DNA from: Ruminococcaceae bacterium BL-4
GTDB lineage: Bacteria > Bacillota > Clostridia > Oscillospirales > Acutalibacteraceae
Reading direction: 5' to 3'
NCBI GenBank assembly: GCA_902809935.1
Contig: LR778134.1
Span: 1,302,001 to 1,366,000 of the forward strand
DNA length: 64,000 nucleotides
Shown piece after piece: positions 6,915 through 16,468 of this stretch (within the stretch, counting starts at the first letter, position 1; each line of letters starts with the position of its first letter). A model generated the notes under the pieces. That model was not told the origin of the DNA and did not search any database. It was given only the letters and a program-made list of their open reading frames with translations. The position numbers were made by a program, and so were the translations under genes.

Positions 6915-9361
6915 GCTGGAAAAACATTTTGCTTCGGAAAGATTGGATTCACAACAGAACAAGAAATATTCTCTCCTCTTTATCCATCCTCCTAGGCGTG
7001 GCCGTCATTATCGCGACCGCTATAACCATTGCTTCAAGCAAGAGTGCCTTTCTTCAGATGCTGGGCGCGCAGAATTCCGGCGCCGACCTGCTTGCCGTAT
7101 CGGTCCCAGAGGAGAAAATCAGTACGGCGGAGTTTGATTACAGGGACGCAACCATTGAGGACGCATTCCCATTTTTTAGTAAAGATGTCTACTTTGAAAA
7201 TCAGGGAACCTATCATTCGCTGACGGAGATGGCGGTGGATTTTGGGAAGGAAAGCGCATGCGGAGGCGTAGCACTCTCCAGTGGGAGACTTCCCGGAAAA
7301 GACGAGTGTCTCGTCTCTGAAACCGTGAAAACCGCCTACGGCTTGAATCAAGGAGATACGCTCACGATCCGGACAGAATCCGGCAGTGAGAAGCTTGTTA
7401 TCTCCGGATTCGTTTCTAATACCGGGATAGCGACGGAAAACCTTGGCAAATGCCTTTTAACGGATTACCGGAATATGCCCGGACTTGAAACTATCACCTA
7501 TAAGCTCAAATTAAAGCCCGGAACCGATGTTAAAGCAGAAAAGGCGGCGATTGAACATGTCGTTGCGGGGAAATATACGCTCAGCTATCCCGGCAGCAAA
7601 TCCGAAGAACTGACGAACGAGGTCAACCTGCTTTTTGGAACTATGATGGGCTTTGGCTTCCTGACTCTTCTTCTGGGAGGTTTCCTGGTCAACGTCACCG
7701 TAAACGAATATGTTCGAAAAATGCGGCAAAAGCTGGCTGCTTTAAAAGTTCTAGGCGCGGTGAAGAGTGATATCGTAAGGCTTGTTCTTAAAAAAAGCCT
7801 CATTATCGGCCTCACCGGAGCGCTTTGCGGTGCGGTTGCGGGGATTGGAGGCTCTTTCGGTTTGATTGCGCTTGTCGGCAGATCCCTCTGCGGAGGAATG
7901 GCAATTTTGCCGGTTTTCAATTGGGACATTCCGGTGGGTGTTGTTTTGGGCACGGTGCTGTTTTGCCTGCTTGTCACGCTTCCTGCCGCATCACACGCCG
8001 CGAAAGAGAACATCATAGAAGGGTTTCACCAGAATGATGGGGCAAAGGGGATCAGCACTGCGGGAATGGCTGTTTCCGGCGTGTTGTCAGTTTTCATGAT
8101 CGCCGCGAGGATATTCACTGGGCAATGGCTTTTTACCTTTGCCGCGATAGCCACCTCATTATACTTTGTGGCCACTATCGGGCTTATTCCCTGCGCGAGG
8201 CTGGTGCTGAGACCGATCAATCACTTCTCACCATTCAACGGGTTTGCCGTGAAGAATAATTTTATCAGGCAAAAGCGCAGGGCCGTCAATTTGGCTGTTC
8301 TATTCACCTTTGTCATTGCCATTTTCGTCGGCATTACGCTTGTCGTAAGCGAGATATCTGATTCGATAAACCGGATGGAAAAGGGCGAATATTTTGGGGA
8401 CGCCGTCGTTTCCACAGTTACCGGGCAGTGTCTGAGTGCAGATGCGCTGGCGAGGGTCTGTGTCGCTGACGGCGTTGACAGAGCATACCCGGTCTATCAG
8501 AAATATGCCACAATCGGGGAAAACAGCGTTCAAATGAAGGGGTTCGCTCTGGACGTCACAAACGAAACGCGCCTTCGGGATTATTGGGGAATCGACGAAG
8601 CCAGCCTGCGGGCGCTTGGAGATCCTGACACGATCCTACTTTCTCAAAAGGTGTTGAGCAACCAGAAGCTCAAAGTCGGCGACACCGTGGCTCTGGGCTC
8701 GGGGGCGGAAACTGTGACGCTGAAGATTATCGGGTCCTACACGACAATGAACAATGACGGCCTGTCCGGTATCCTCTCGGAAGAAAACTTCCTGAAGTTA
8801 TTCAGAAGCTATTCGATTCGTTCGGTCAGTGTGTTTATGCGGGACGATACTGATTTTCAATCGCTGAAAGCCGCCGTTGAACGCAGCGTAAACGATAGCT
8901 ATATTCAGGTGGACAGCTCCTCGGACGTACAGAAAAGCGCGGCAAAGCAGAGCGCCCAGTTTATTATGCTGATCGACTGTATGATCGTTGTCCTGGCTCT
9001 GGCGGGCATTCTGATGATGGTAAACGCGATCTCCATGGCGATAAAAAACAATCAATATTCGCTGTCTGTCATGAAGCTGCTTGGCGCTACCAATCGGAAT
9101 CTTGTCCTTCAAAGCGGTATTGAGGGGATAATCTACGGCACATTCTCTTCTGTGTTTGGGATCATTGCGGGAATCCTGCTGAACTTAGTCCTGACTTCGA
9201 GTATGAACAAATTGACCTCCTTCAATCTGAGACCGACCTTACCAGCACCGCTTTTGATTGCGTCCGGACTCGGCTTTTTGATAACGGCGCTGCTCTCGGA
9301 GATGATTGCGACAGGTCTGAATTACAAGGTCGATTACAAATCAGTGCTGGTCCAGGAATAA
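6911..9361 (+). CDS. FtsX-family ABC permease
   Basis: 816 residues. A first helix at about 20-42 is followed by a large extracytoplasmic domain (about 45-230) and a first FtsX helix triplet (240-265, 290-320, 340-360). A middle pair lies near 380-430. A second FtsX unit follows, with its own extracytoplasmic domain (about 480-680) and helices at 690-715, 745-770 and 785-805. Two FtsX domains in one chain match long permeases of the BceB/YtrF-like or MacB-like exporter group. With the adjacent ATPase and upstream two-component system it makes a likely stress- or peptide-induced export module. The substrate is unknown. Confidence 0.85.
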   Translation: MSWKNILLRKDWIHNRTRNILSSLSILLGVAVIIATAITIASSKSAFLQMLGAQNSGADLLAVSVPEEKISTAEFDYRDATIEDAFPFFSKDVYFENQGTYHSLTEMAVDFGKESACGGVALSSGRLPGKDECLVSETVKTAYGLNQGDTLTIRTESGSEKLVISGFVSNTGIATENLGKCLLTDYRNMPGLETITYKLKLKPGTDVKAEKAAIEHVVAGKYTLSYPGSKSEELTNEVNLLFGTMMGFGFLTLLLGGFLVNVTVNEYVRKMRQKLAALKVLGAVKSDIVRLVLKKSLIIGLTGALCGAVAGIGGSFGLIALVGRSLCGGMAILPVFNWDIPVGVVLGTVLFCLLVTLPAASHAAKENIIEGFHQNDGAKGISTAGMAVSGVLSVFMIAARIFTGQWLFTFAAIATSLYFVATIGLIPCARLVLRPINHFSPFNGFAVKNNFIRQKRRAVNLAVLFTFVIAIFVGITLVVSEISDSINRMEKGEYFGDAVVSTVTGQCLSADALARVCVADGVDRAYPVYQKYATIGENSVQMKGFALDVTNETRLRDYWGIDEASLRALGDPDTILLSQKVLSNQKLKVGDTVALGSGAETVTLKIIGSYTTMNNDGLSGILSEENFLKLFRSYSIRSVSVFMRDDTDFQSLKAAVERSVNDSYIQVDSSSDVQKSAAKQSAQFIMLIDCMIVVLALAGILMMVNAISMAIKNNQYSLSVMKLLGATNRNLVLQSGIEGIIYGTFSSVFGIIAGILLNLVLTSSMNKLTSFNLRPTLPAPLLIASGLGFLITALLSEMIATGLNYKVDYKSVLVQE

Positions 9362-9407
9362 CTACCGATATATGTAATCCACATTGTGCAGCAGAAAGGA
9401 TAGAGAT

Positions 9408-9674
9408 ATGAAAAACACCATTGCCACCAATATACAGTCTGTTCCGGAAGCTTTAACAAAATATCTATATGATATTATGCAAAGAAGAAATAGGGATAAA
9501 TGCCAATTCATCTTGTCTTCCAGACCTCTGGCTAACGGATTGGTACAGAATATCACCGCAGTATCAGACAACACGAACGAAAGTCATACGGTATTCGGGT
9601 TTACTCCGGTTGACTGTGAACTTAATATTAGTCGAAGCGAATCTGGCTTTATCTTTTTTTTTCGCCGCGGGTAG
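9408..9674 (+). CDS. Small protein of unknown family, possibly truncated
   Basis: 88 residues from ATG 9408 after GAAAGGATAGAG. I do not recognise a family. The first 50 residues look like a compact soluble domain (ALTKYLYDIMQRRNRD). The end (FIFFFRRG) is encoded by a T-rich run just before the fused pseudogene, so the C-terminus may be an accident of the rearrangement. Confidence 0.4.
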   Translation: MKNTIATNIQSVPEALTKYLYDIMQRRNRDKCQFILSSRPLANGLVQNITAVSDNTNESHTVFGFTPVDCELNISRSESGFIFFFRRG

Positions 9675-9701
9675 TCAAAACCAGTGTTGAGGAGGGGGAT
9701 A

Positions 9702-10553
9702 GTGTTGAATGGCCTGTCTGCCTCAACAGAAAACCACCTAAAAGCTATCGCGACATTAACTCAAATTGGCAATTCCACCTGCATCACCGAAATTGCTGAA
9801 AAGATGCAAGTAAAAAAAGCAAGCGATCTTGAGAAGATGGGGCTTATAATACGCCCGGAAGGCCGGCGGGTAATCTTGGCCGTTGAAGGGAAAAAAGCAC
9901 AGCAGAAGCGGGGTAAAATCCGTAAGCGGAAAACGAATGAGGGAGAAATCAATATGTTCTCCGGTTTGCTTGTCTGTGTCGACTGCGGACACAATTTGAA
10001 TTACCACTTCAATCAGGGCAACCCTGATATCAAGTATTTTAATTGTTCCAACTACAAAGGCAATCGGGGCACTTGCACCTCCACTCATTACATCCGTGTG
10101 GACTTTCTGGAACAGGTCGTACTGGGAGAAATCCGCAGGCTTACAAAATTTGCGAGCAAGTATGAAGATGAACAGAGCGATCTGATAGGTCGGATAAAAA
10201 TCCTCAGAACCGAGATTGATAACGAAAGCCATCGGACAGCGGGAACGGATATGTTCATTGCCACTGTCCGCAAGTATACCAGAGCCAGAAAGCTCACGCC
10301 GCGAATGCTTAATGAGCTAATAGACCATATTGAAATTCATCAGGCGGAGAAGATGAACGGCGTATACGTACAGAAACTGACTATTCACTATAATTGTATT
10401 TGCTCCATTGAAATACCGGATGTTTCATCCTTGCCGGAGCCGGATGTTCTTATACAAACGAGAAAAGGAGTAGCCGTAAGCTACTCCCAAGCTAGATGGC
10501 AGGATAATCACATAAAAAAGCGAGTGTCCTTACGGCATTTTCAAATGCTATAA
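9702..10553 (+). pseudogene. Chimeric remnant: DtxR/MntR-like repressor fused to serine-recombinase end
   Basis: An open frame from GTG 9702 (after AGGAGGGGG) to 10553. The first 65 residues match the winged-helix part of DtxR/MntR repressors (TENHLKAIATL, ITEIAEKMQVKKAS, DLEKMGLIIRPEGRR). About six residues of the recognition helix are missing between KKAS and DLEK. At about residue 68 it switches to the C-terminal part of a large serine recombinase: GKIRKRKTNEGEINMFSG, a zinc ribbon CVDCG...CSNYKGNRGTC, then a coiled coil and the tail. The recombinase catalytic domain is absent. A deletion appears to have joined two unrelated genes in frame. A function is unlikely. Confidence 0.7.
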
Positions 10554-10678
10554 GAACACTCGACATGGTGCGGGTAATTCGAGTTATGAATGAATCGCTC
10601 ATTCGTGACTATTTATCTTGTGATTCTGAGTGCTTATCTCAAATACCGTACTTCATAAATTTACATAATTTGATGAAA
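10460..10678. repeat. Direct repeat, right copy
   Basis: Partner of 627-844. It covers the last codons of the recombinase remnant, the stop, a segment able to fold around GAGTGTCCTTACGGC, and non-coding sequence. The two copies have diverged by scattered substitutions, so the duplication is not recent. Confidence 0.75.
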
Positions 10679-10787
10679 CATAATTAAAAAATTTTAATTC
10701 AAACGCTTTATGAAAATGGTTTTAGAACTTTGAAATCCGGATAGCTTTTTACCAAGTGCAGAAGAACATGTCTGCATCACTTTTTTA

Positions 10788-12219
10788 TTATAATGTCCTG
10801 TCAATAATTTCTGCCTGCGTAATAATGTCCCGCAGCCTGTCACCACCCACTTTATATTCCAAAAGCTCATCGACGGTATCATAAACGGTACAGTCTTTTT
10901 CTACGCGAGTGCACGGTCCAATCGAAAATTTCATTTTGTCGTTCGGCCAGACTGAACTGAGAGTGTAGTCGATTCCTTTCCACTTAAATTCTACGTCTCC
11001 GCCCCTTGACATACAGCTTTTAAATTCGCTTAGGGTTTTAAATTGATATGCATCTTCGTTAACGGTTAATATCATAGGAATCTCTCCTTTATATTTGTAG
11101 AATTTAAATTCAGGTGCTCCATTCGGATATTCTTCCAACGGATAGTTTATATCATGGCCTGAAAGATCCGGTGTTCCATTATTCGGATCCCAATTAATAA
11201 TTTTATCATGAGGATTTGTATGTGCCCACGGCTGATTATGATCTGTATAATGCCGATTTTTAATTGCCCAACCTCTGCTGTCGTATTTTACAGATACCCA
11301 GTAACCGTTTGTTCCTTGTCTGTTTTCCATATAATATTTCTGGATTGTATTTGGTGGGCCCCATAAAATCCTATCATTTGGTTTGTTGGGATTTGGTTTC
11401 CACTGCCCACCATAGGCGCTGCCCATTCCAGTTTGTACAAGGCTATTATAGTTCTGTTGATAGTCATTTACAACAGATCCGCTTTTAATAATAAGATTAC
11501 TTCCTACTGGAAGAGGCTCTTCTCCGCAGATGTATTTTGCGTATTTGGATGGTATGTAGGAGTCTTTGTCCATGTACTTCCAGGAACTGCGGTCATAATC
11601 GACAAACACGATATCACCCTGCATCTCCGGGAATGGCTCATTGTAGCAGATGATTTTCTCCGGTTCAATCCGACGAAGCATTTCATTATAACCCTTGAGA
11701 AAAAACTCTTTCTGGTCCTGACGATTGTCGTGCTCCGATACCATATAAGTGGAAACCGCAACCGTGGAGCCCTTTTCGATTCCATCAAAGCAAAACTCAA
11801 ACGTGTTTTCGTTTCCCCAGCTTACAGTTGGAATGACGCGAATTCCTTTTGATGCAAAATAGGCGCCACACCAACGGTTTCGAAATGTGTTGGTAAGCTG
11901 CAGAACAGGTGCCATCTCAACATACATGCTGAAGTCAGGGGAGAGCACTGCACGATAGTGTTTTAGTTTTTCTAAATCAGTATCTGGATTTTTCCATACA
12001 CGTTCAAATTTGTAGTTATACAGAAAGAAATGAACCATGCGGTTGAAATGTTTTGTGTCATGAAGGTCTATTTTATCGAACCCTACAAGAAGCAAATCAT
12101 GGAAGTCATCCGACTGAATTAAATTTTGGAATTACCGGAATTTGCAACTTTCCTTTTCCTTCAAACTGATTGCGAAGGAAAAGGGGATTTGTACGATAAT
12201 TGTAGTTTTCTTCCGTCAC
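10788..12219 (-). pseudogene. DUF4417 protein, frameshifted near its start
   Basis: Residues 1-37 lie in one frame from GTG 12219, after a strong TAGGAGGTAAT. That frame stops at 12106-12108. The remaining 435 residues continue in a neighbouring frame (SDDFHDLLLVGFDK...). The N-terminal half is DUF4417: PDFSMYVEMAP, RNRWCGAYFASKGIRVIP, SWGNENTFEFCFDG and KGSTVAVSTYMV. The C-terminal half has RHYTDHNQPWAHTNPHDK, then a terminal module (FKTLSEFKSCMSRGGDVEF ... VGGDRLRDIITQ). DUF4417 proteins are common in phages and mobile elements, with unknown function. The long intact remainder suggests a recent mutation or a sequencing error. Confidence 0.7.
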
Positions 12220-12567
12220 TTGATTACCTCCTAAAAAGCATCTTCTACTGATAGGCGGTATTCGGTCGGAAATTCTCCTATTTAATGAAATTATTTAGAA
12301 AATTTTAATTTTTTTATGTGAGGCAGTTTCGAATTCGATTGCAGTAGTTGCTTATCTAACAAAGCAGATTTAGCCATCAAATAAAAAGCGAAAAAAGAAA
12401 TCAGAGTCGTGAAATTTGACGACTCTGATAGTGGCATGAATATTTGACAACCAAGTGAATTACCAATGAAAACAAATGTAAACTTGCAGCGGTCTTCTGG
12501 AGATTTAAAAGATTTTAAGAAAAATAGTTAGTCTTTCAGTGTCCTATAATTGATCTGAATTTCATGT

Positions 12568-12587
12568 AATAAACATTATACGAAGTT
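12568..12587 (-). repeat. Dispersed 20-bp motif, site A
   Basis: Minus strand AACTTCGTATAATGTTTATT, in the 403-bp gap 12220-12622. A short perfect hairpin (GCAACACT/AGTGTTGC, 12600-12617) lies next to it. Nothing else is recognised in this gap. Confidence 0.6.
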
Positions 12588-12622
12588 CAATATAGGGGAG
12601 CAACACTTCAGTGTTGCACATA

Positions 12623-13189
12623 CTACCCAGCATCCTTAACGATATATTTGGCAGCATCCAAAAGATTATCTGCTATAAAAGATGGCTCAATCTCCTGCCA
12701 AGTGTAACGATATTCATTTAGACCTCCTTTTCCAACGCCGGTCAAAACAAGAATTCCCTTCGCGCCGATATTTCGTGCCAATACCATATCGGACATACCC
12801 ATATCTCCGACCACATAAGAATTCTTAAGGTCTATCTCGAAATCCTTACAGGCTGTATCTACCATTCCTGTCAGCGGCTTTCTGCACGCACAGTAGTCTG
12901 CATCTGTATGGGGGCAACAGTAAGACGGCATCAAAGTGTGCATTTTTTAAGCGAAGCTCTTTCTTCAATGATTTCAATTTTTTATTATATTCATCCCATG
13001 TAAGCTCACCTTTTGAAATATGGAATTTTTAGTTATACCGATGGTTAAAACACCGTGATCGTTTAATTCCTTTATAGCCTCAGCAGAGAATGGAAAAAGA
13101 ACGAGCGACCGTATATCATCAATTCCGCCTCCACCCAGTGTACCTTGAAAATCAATAAAAGCTGCTATCTTCACAACTGAAAACCTCAC
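12623..13189 (-). pseudogene. HAD-family phosphatase, histidinol/heptose-phosphatase type, broken
   Basis: The first segment (to about 12974) reads AAFIDFQGTLGGGGIDDIR. This is HAD motif I, but with Gln in place of the second Asp of DxD. After one frameshift the text is KGELTWDEYNKKLKSLKKEL. After a second it is PHTDADYCACRKPLTGM, VVGDMGMSDMVLARNIGAKG and KGGLNEY. CxCRKP and VGD..SD are signatures of GmhB-like HAD-IIIA phosphatases. Two frameshifts plus the altered catalytic Asp make function unlikely. Confidence 0.7.
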
Positions 13190-13267
13190 AGTAAATAATA
13201 CAAATTAAACCATTCTCATGATTCGCTTATGCGAAGTCCATGTTGATTTCCTGAAAACTTTAGGCTC

Positions 13268-13720
13268 TTATAATTTTAATGTAGAATGTTTTGGATTTTC
13301 CGCATCGATATAAATTGTCCCATTATCATTCTCTTTCAATGAAGGAATGCTCCAAAGAGGACCAATTCTCCCTTTGTACTGCATACCTTCCCATTCATAT
13401 GTAAAGTAAACCACGTAAGGGTATGAGGTGCTAAATCTTGTAAACTGGAGCTGTTTAACGGAAACAATGGTCCCTGATATAGGTGTTCCGGTTTGTAATA
13501 ATAATTTATCTCTTTTCACCATATAAGCTCCCATGAATTGAGAAAGACCTGCCACTATCAAAAATAAGCATCCTATAATTGCAAACACTCGAGGATCGCT
13601 ATGTGCGCCAGGTTTCATTTTCATAATACCTGCTTGCGATAATAGTCCAATGAGCAAAAATGATCCACCCAAAATAAAAAACAATCTTGCGTAAAATTCC
13701 CAAAAATTTCTTGGTTTCAT
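13268..13720 (-). CDS. DUF3592-like membrane protein
   Basis: 150 residues after CAGGAGCTGATGTT. Two transmembrane helices at about 12-30 and 47-66 are followed by an extracytoplasmic beta-rich part (ISGTIVSVKQLQF, YPYVVYFTYEWEGMQYKGR). This is the usual layout of DUF3592 proteins, whose function is unknown. It is a single-gene unit with sites of the dispersed motif on both sides (12568 and 13764). Confidence 0.6.
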   Translation of the reverse strand: MKPRNFWEFYARLFFILGGSFLLIGLLSQAGIMKMKPGAHSDPRVFAIIGCLFLIVAGLSQFMGAYMVKRDKLLLQTGTPISGTIVSVKQLQFTRFSTSYPYVVYFTYEWEGMQYKGRIGPLWSIPSLKENDNGTIYIDAENPKHSTLKL

Positions 13721-13763
13721 AACATCAGCTCCTGATTAATAATACCTTGCCGAGTTAAAATTA

Positions 13764-13782
13764 GTAAACATAATGCGAAGTT
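13764..13782 (-). repeat. Dispersed 20-bp motif, site B
   Basis: Minus strand AACTTCGCATTATGTTTAC, directly upstream of the DUF3592-like gene. Confidence 0.6.
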
Positions 13783-13976
13783 TAGAATTACATCGTATGA
13801 AATCTAGCAATGAAAAGTTGCAGCCATTTAGATTGTGCTATCAGAGATCTTTATTCTGCTAATATGCAATATCCGGAATATCTGAGTTAAGTAAACGTAG
13901 TATCATATTGTGAGAAAATAGTACCGGTATAAATCTAATCGAAAGTTAGGACCCCAAAAGTTGAAAGCCAACTTTC

Positions 13977-14910
13977 TTACATATTACGTAATTTTGATCC
14001 ATCAAAAAGGGAGGTGAAACTTTTAGGAATCTGCGTTTGGAAACACATCACTTCTTTAGAAAAAGGATGCTTGAATTCCAATTTGTATGCATGCAAACCC
14101 AGACGCTTCAGCGGATCTCTCTTTGCTCCGTATTTTTTATCTCCTACAACATTGTGCCCTATGTCTTTCATATGCACGCGAATCTGATTTTTGCGGCCCG
14201 TTTGCAGATGAATCTCCAGCAAAGAATATTCAGTGGCTTTTTAAAACCTGATAATCAGTGATGGCCTCCAACCCGTCTCCAGCATGATGGCTTGAGTACA
14301 TAAGCAGAGTTTTCGTCTCTTTCAGCCAAGAGTGAATTCTTCCGCTTTTCTCTTCTAGCTGTCCTTCAACAATGGCCATGTAGCCCCGATCAGAAACTAA
14401 TTCAGTCCAGTTGTCCTGTAGAGCCAGTTTTATCTTCTCGTTTTTTGCGACCATTAATACACCTGAGGTGTCACGATCAAGCCGGTGTACTACAAAAATA
14501 CGGTTTTCGGGTTTTTTCTGTCTTACATAGTCCGTCAGCAAGTGGTATGCTGTTGCTTCCTTCTCTTTATCAGAGGCGATCGTCAACAGTCCAGCAGGTT
14601 TATTGACCACAATAATATCACTGTCTTCATATATAATATCCAGCGCGTTTTTCTGCCTCTTTTCCCGGATAATTGATTGGTTGATCCGTATCTTTTGTCC
14701 TTCGCGCAATGGGGTATTATACTGAGTAATCCGTTTGCCATCAACAGAGACTTCGCCGTGAGTCAGCAACGACTTTACGCTGTTCCTTGATTTGTTTGCT
14801 AACTTGAGCAGTAAAAATTCCAATAAACCGATTGGTTCAGTTACGATAAATTCCATAGCGGGTTTAGCATTAAAGCTTTTGGACGCGATGGCCCATTTCT
14901 GCTTACTCAC
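13977..14910 (-). pseudogene. RluA-family pseudouridine synthase with one frameshift
   Basis: The first 226 residues contain an S4 RNA-binding segment (SRNSVKSLLTHGEVSVDGK), the region IIVVNKPAGLL and the catalytic HRLDRDTSGVLMVAKN with its essential Asp. They end at 14230. The neighbouring frame continues directly with LEIHLQTGRKNQIRVHM and GDKKYGAKRDPLKRLGLHA, the conserved C-terminal part of RluA enzymes. One single-base shift near 14225 separates the two. If it is a sequencing error the gene would be intact; otherwise the protein lacks its C-terminal fold. Confidence 0.8.
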
Positions 14911-15086
14911 AGATTTCTCCTTTTATTAACCATATTCCATTGGGCGGCCCATCATGAATCTTCGAAATTTAATGGCTTTTCATCTCAGCTTAGAGCGCGT
15001 GTCACATTGAGGCCGAAAAGCCCGCCTGTGCCCCGCAGAAAGCCGAATAAAAATGAGGGGGTGCAAAGAAAATTATCCAGGTTAAC

Positions 15087-16148
15087 CTACATTTTGATTG
15101 CCCATCTCATTTTTGTTGAACGGGCACGGCTGTTTCGGTTACATTCTTCTGCCGACGGTCGTATTACCTCGGTTGCAATTTTACTGTAAATGCCCTCTTG
15201 AAATAGCATTTTAAATGATTTCTTGACCAATCTATCTTCACCCGAATGAAAAGTTAGCACGGCAACCCGTCCGTTTTTTGCAAGGACATTGGGAAGCTTT
15301 TCTAGAAACGCATATAGCGCTTCGAATTCGCTGTTCACATCAATTCTAAGTGCTTGAAATACCCTTTGACTTGATTTTTTTACCGTTTTATCTCTTTCGG
15401 CTGCCGGAATAAATCGAAGCGCTTCTTTAATGATTTCGTGAAGCTTTGTCGTCGTAGAAATATTAATTCCGTTTCTTAGCTTTGAAATAATCGTTCTGGA
15501 TATTTCTTTTGCATAAGGCTCATCTGCATTTTCAATTAACATGCCTTCTAATTCCTCTTGGGTCAACTCTTTTAAGCGTTGAGCTCCAGTAACGCCCTTT
15601 TCAGGATCCATTCTCAAATCTAATGGGCCGTTATTTTTAAAAGAAAATCCTCTCTCGGGATTATCGATTTGCATGGAAGATACGCCTAAATCCGCCAGTA
15701 TAAAATCGAACTTGCCCGCCTCGGCAGCGATCTCATCAATATTTGCAAAATTAAGATGCTTGATTGTTAAGATATCGGGCCCGTAGCCCATCTTTTCTAA
15801 GCGTTCTCTGGTTTTGTCTATTTCAATTGGGTCTATATCCAAAGCATAAATATGCCCTTTATTCTCTAAGCATTTGAGCATTGCAGATGTATGTCCGCCA
15901 TACCCCAAGGTAGCATCCAACCCGACTTCGCCCGGCTTAATTGCTAAAAAATTTATTATTTCCTCAACCATGATGGAAATATGCATTCCGGCAGGCGTAT
16001 GGCCCTTTTGAATTATTTCCTCAACTGTTTCTGCGTATTTTTCAGGTTGCAGTTCCTTGTATTTTTCATTGAAATATCTCGGATGTGTCCCTTTGTATCG
16101 AACACGCCTTTTATGCTGTTGTTCCTGGTTTTCCATAAAACATTTCAT
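15087..16148 (-). CDS. rsmH: 16S rRNA (cytosine1402-N4)-methyltransferase RsmH, extra copy
   Basis: 353 residues. It opens with a basic leader of about 50 residues (KRRVRYKGTHPRYFNEKYK) not seen in the standard enzyme. The RsmH core follows: HISIMVEEI, the SAM-binding VGLDATLGYGGHTSAML, LADLGVSSMQIDNPERGFSF, RVFQALRIDVNSE and VLTFHSGEDRLVK. RsmH methylates the ribosomal P site. The usual gene lies in the division and cell-wall (dcw) cluster, but none of that cluster is nearby, so this is probably a second, acquired paralogue. ATG 16133 is an alternative start; neither start has a strong ribosome site. Confidence 0.85.
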   Translation of the reverse strand: MKCFMENQEQQHKRRVRYKGTHPRYFNEKYKELQPEKYAETVEEIIQKGHTPAGMHISIMVEEIINFLAIKPGEVGLDATLGYGGHTSAMLKCLENKGHIYALDIDPIEIDKTRERLEKMGYGPDILTIKHLNFANIDEIAAEAGKFDFILADLGVSSMQIDNPERGFSFKNNGPLDLRMDPEKGVTGAQRLKELTQEELEGMLIENADEPYAKEISRTIISKLRNGINISTTTKLHEIIKEALRFIPAAERDKTVKKSSQRVFQALRIDVNSEFEALYAFLEKLPNVLAKNGRVAVLTFHSGEDRLVKKSFKMLFQEGIYSKIATEVIRPSAEECNRNSRARSTKMRWAIKM

Positions 16149-16307
16149 CCCATTCTATAACGATTTCTTGCTTTCCTTTATAAAGATCAAGTATTCACTG
16201 CTCACTAAATAAATATTGAAACGTCTCATTATTTCTAACACCTACTGAAGGCAAAGCTACCCGTTATTCCGCTTACATGTAGCATTCGAATCTTGCTGCT
16301 CAGAGCT

Positions 16308-16328
16308 AAATAAACATTATGCGAAGTT
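16308..16328 (-). repeat. Dispersed 20-bp motif, site C
   Basis: Minus strand AACTTCGCATAATGTTTATT, embedded as GCTGAACTTCGCATAATG. A second related string, TTAACGCATAACATTATC, lies near 16417 on the plus strand. The gap 16149-16468 holds no gene. Confidence 0.65.
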
Positions 16329-16468
16329 CAGCTGAACTGCCGAATTGTTGATATGTGTACTTACTTGGGAAACTCCAACAATACTGTAGTAGTACCAAAA
16401 CAAGGAATTTTTATTTTAACGCATAACATTATCAGGGCCTTGCAGTTTTGGGAACATAAGACTGGTAT

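Noticed and set aside
7585-8016. 143-codon antisense frame within the FtsX permease gene
   Set aside because: Low-complexity Pro/Arg/Thr text opposite a well-supported gene, with no start signal.
12568-12587. Resemblance of the dispersed motif to a loxP arm (TATACGAAGTTAT)
   Set aside because: Only site A has the TATACGAAGTT form, the second arm and 8-base spacer are absent, and no Cre-like gene is present.
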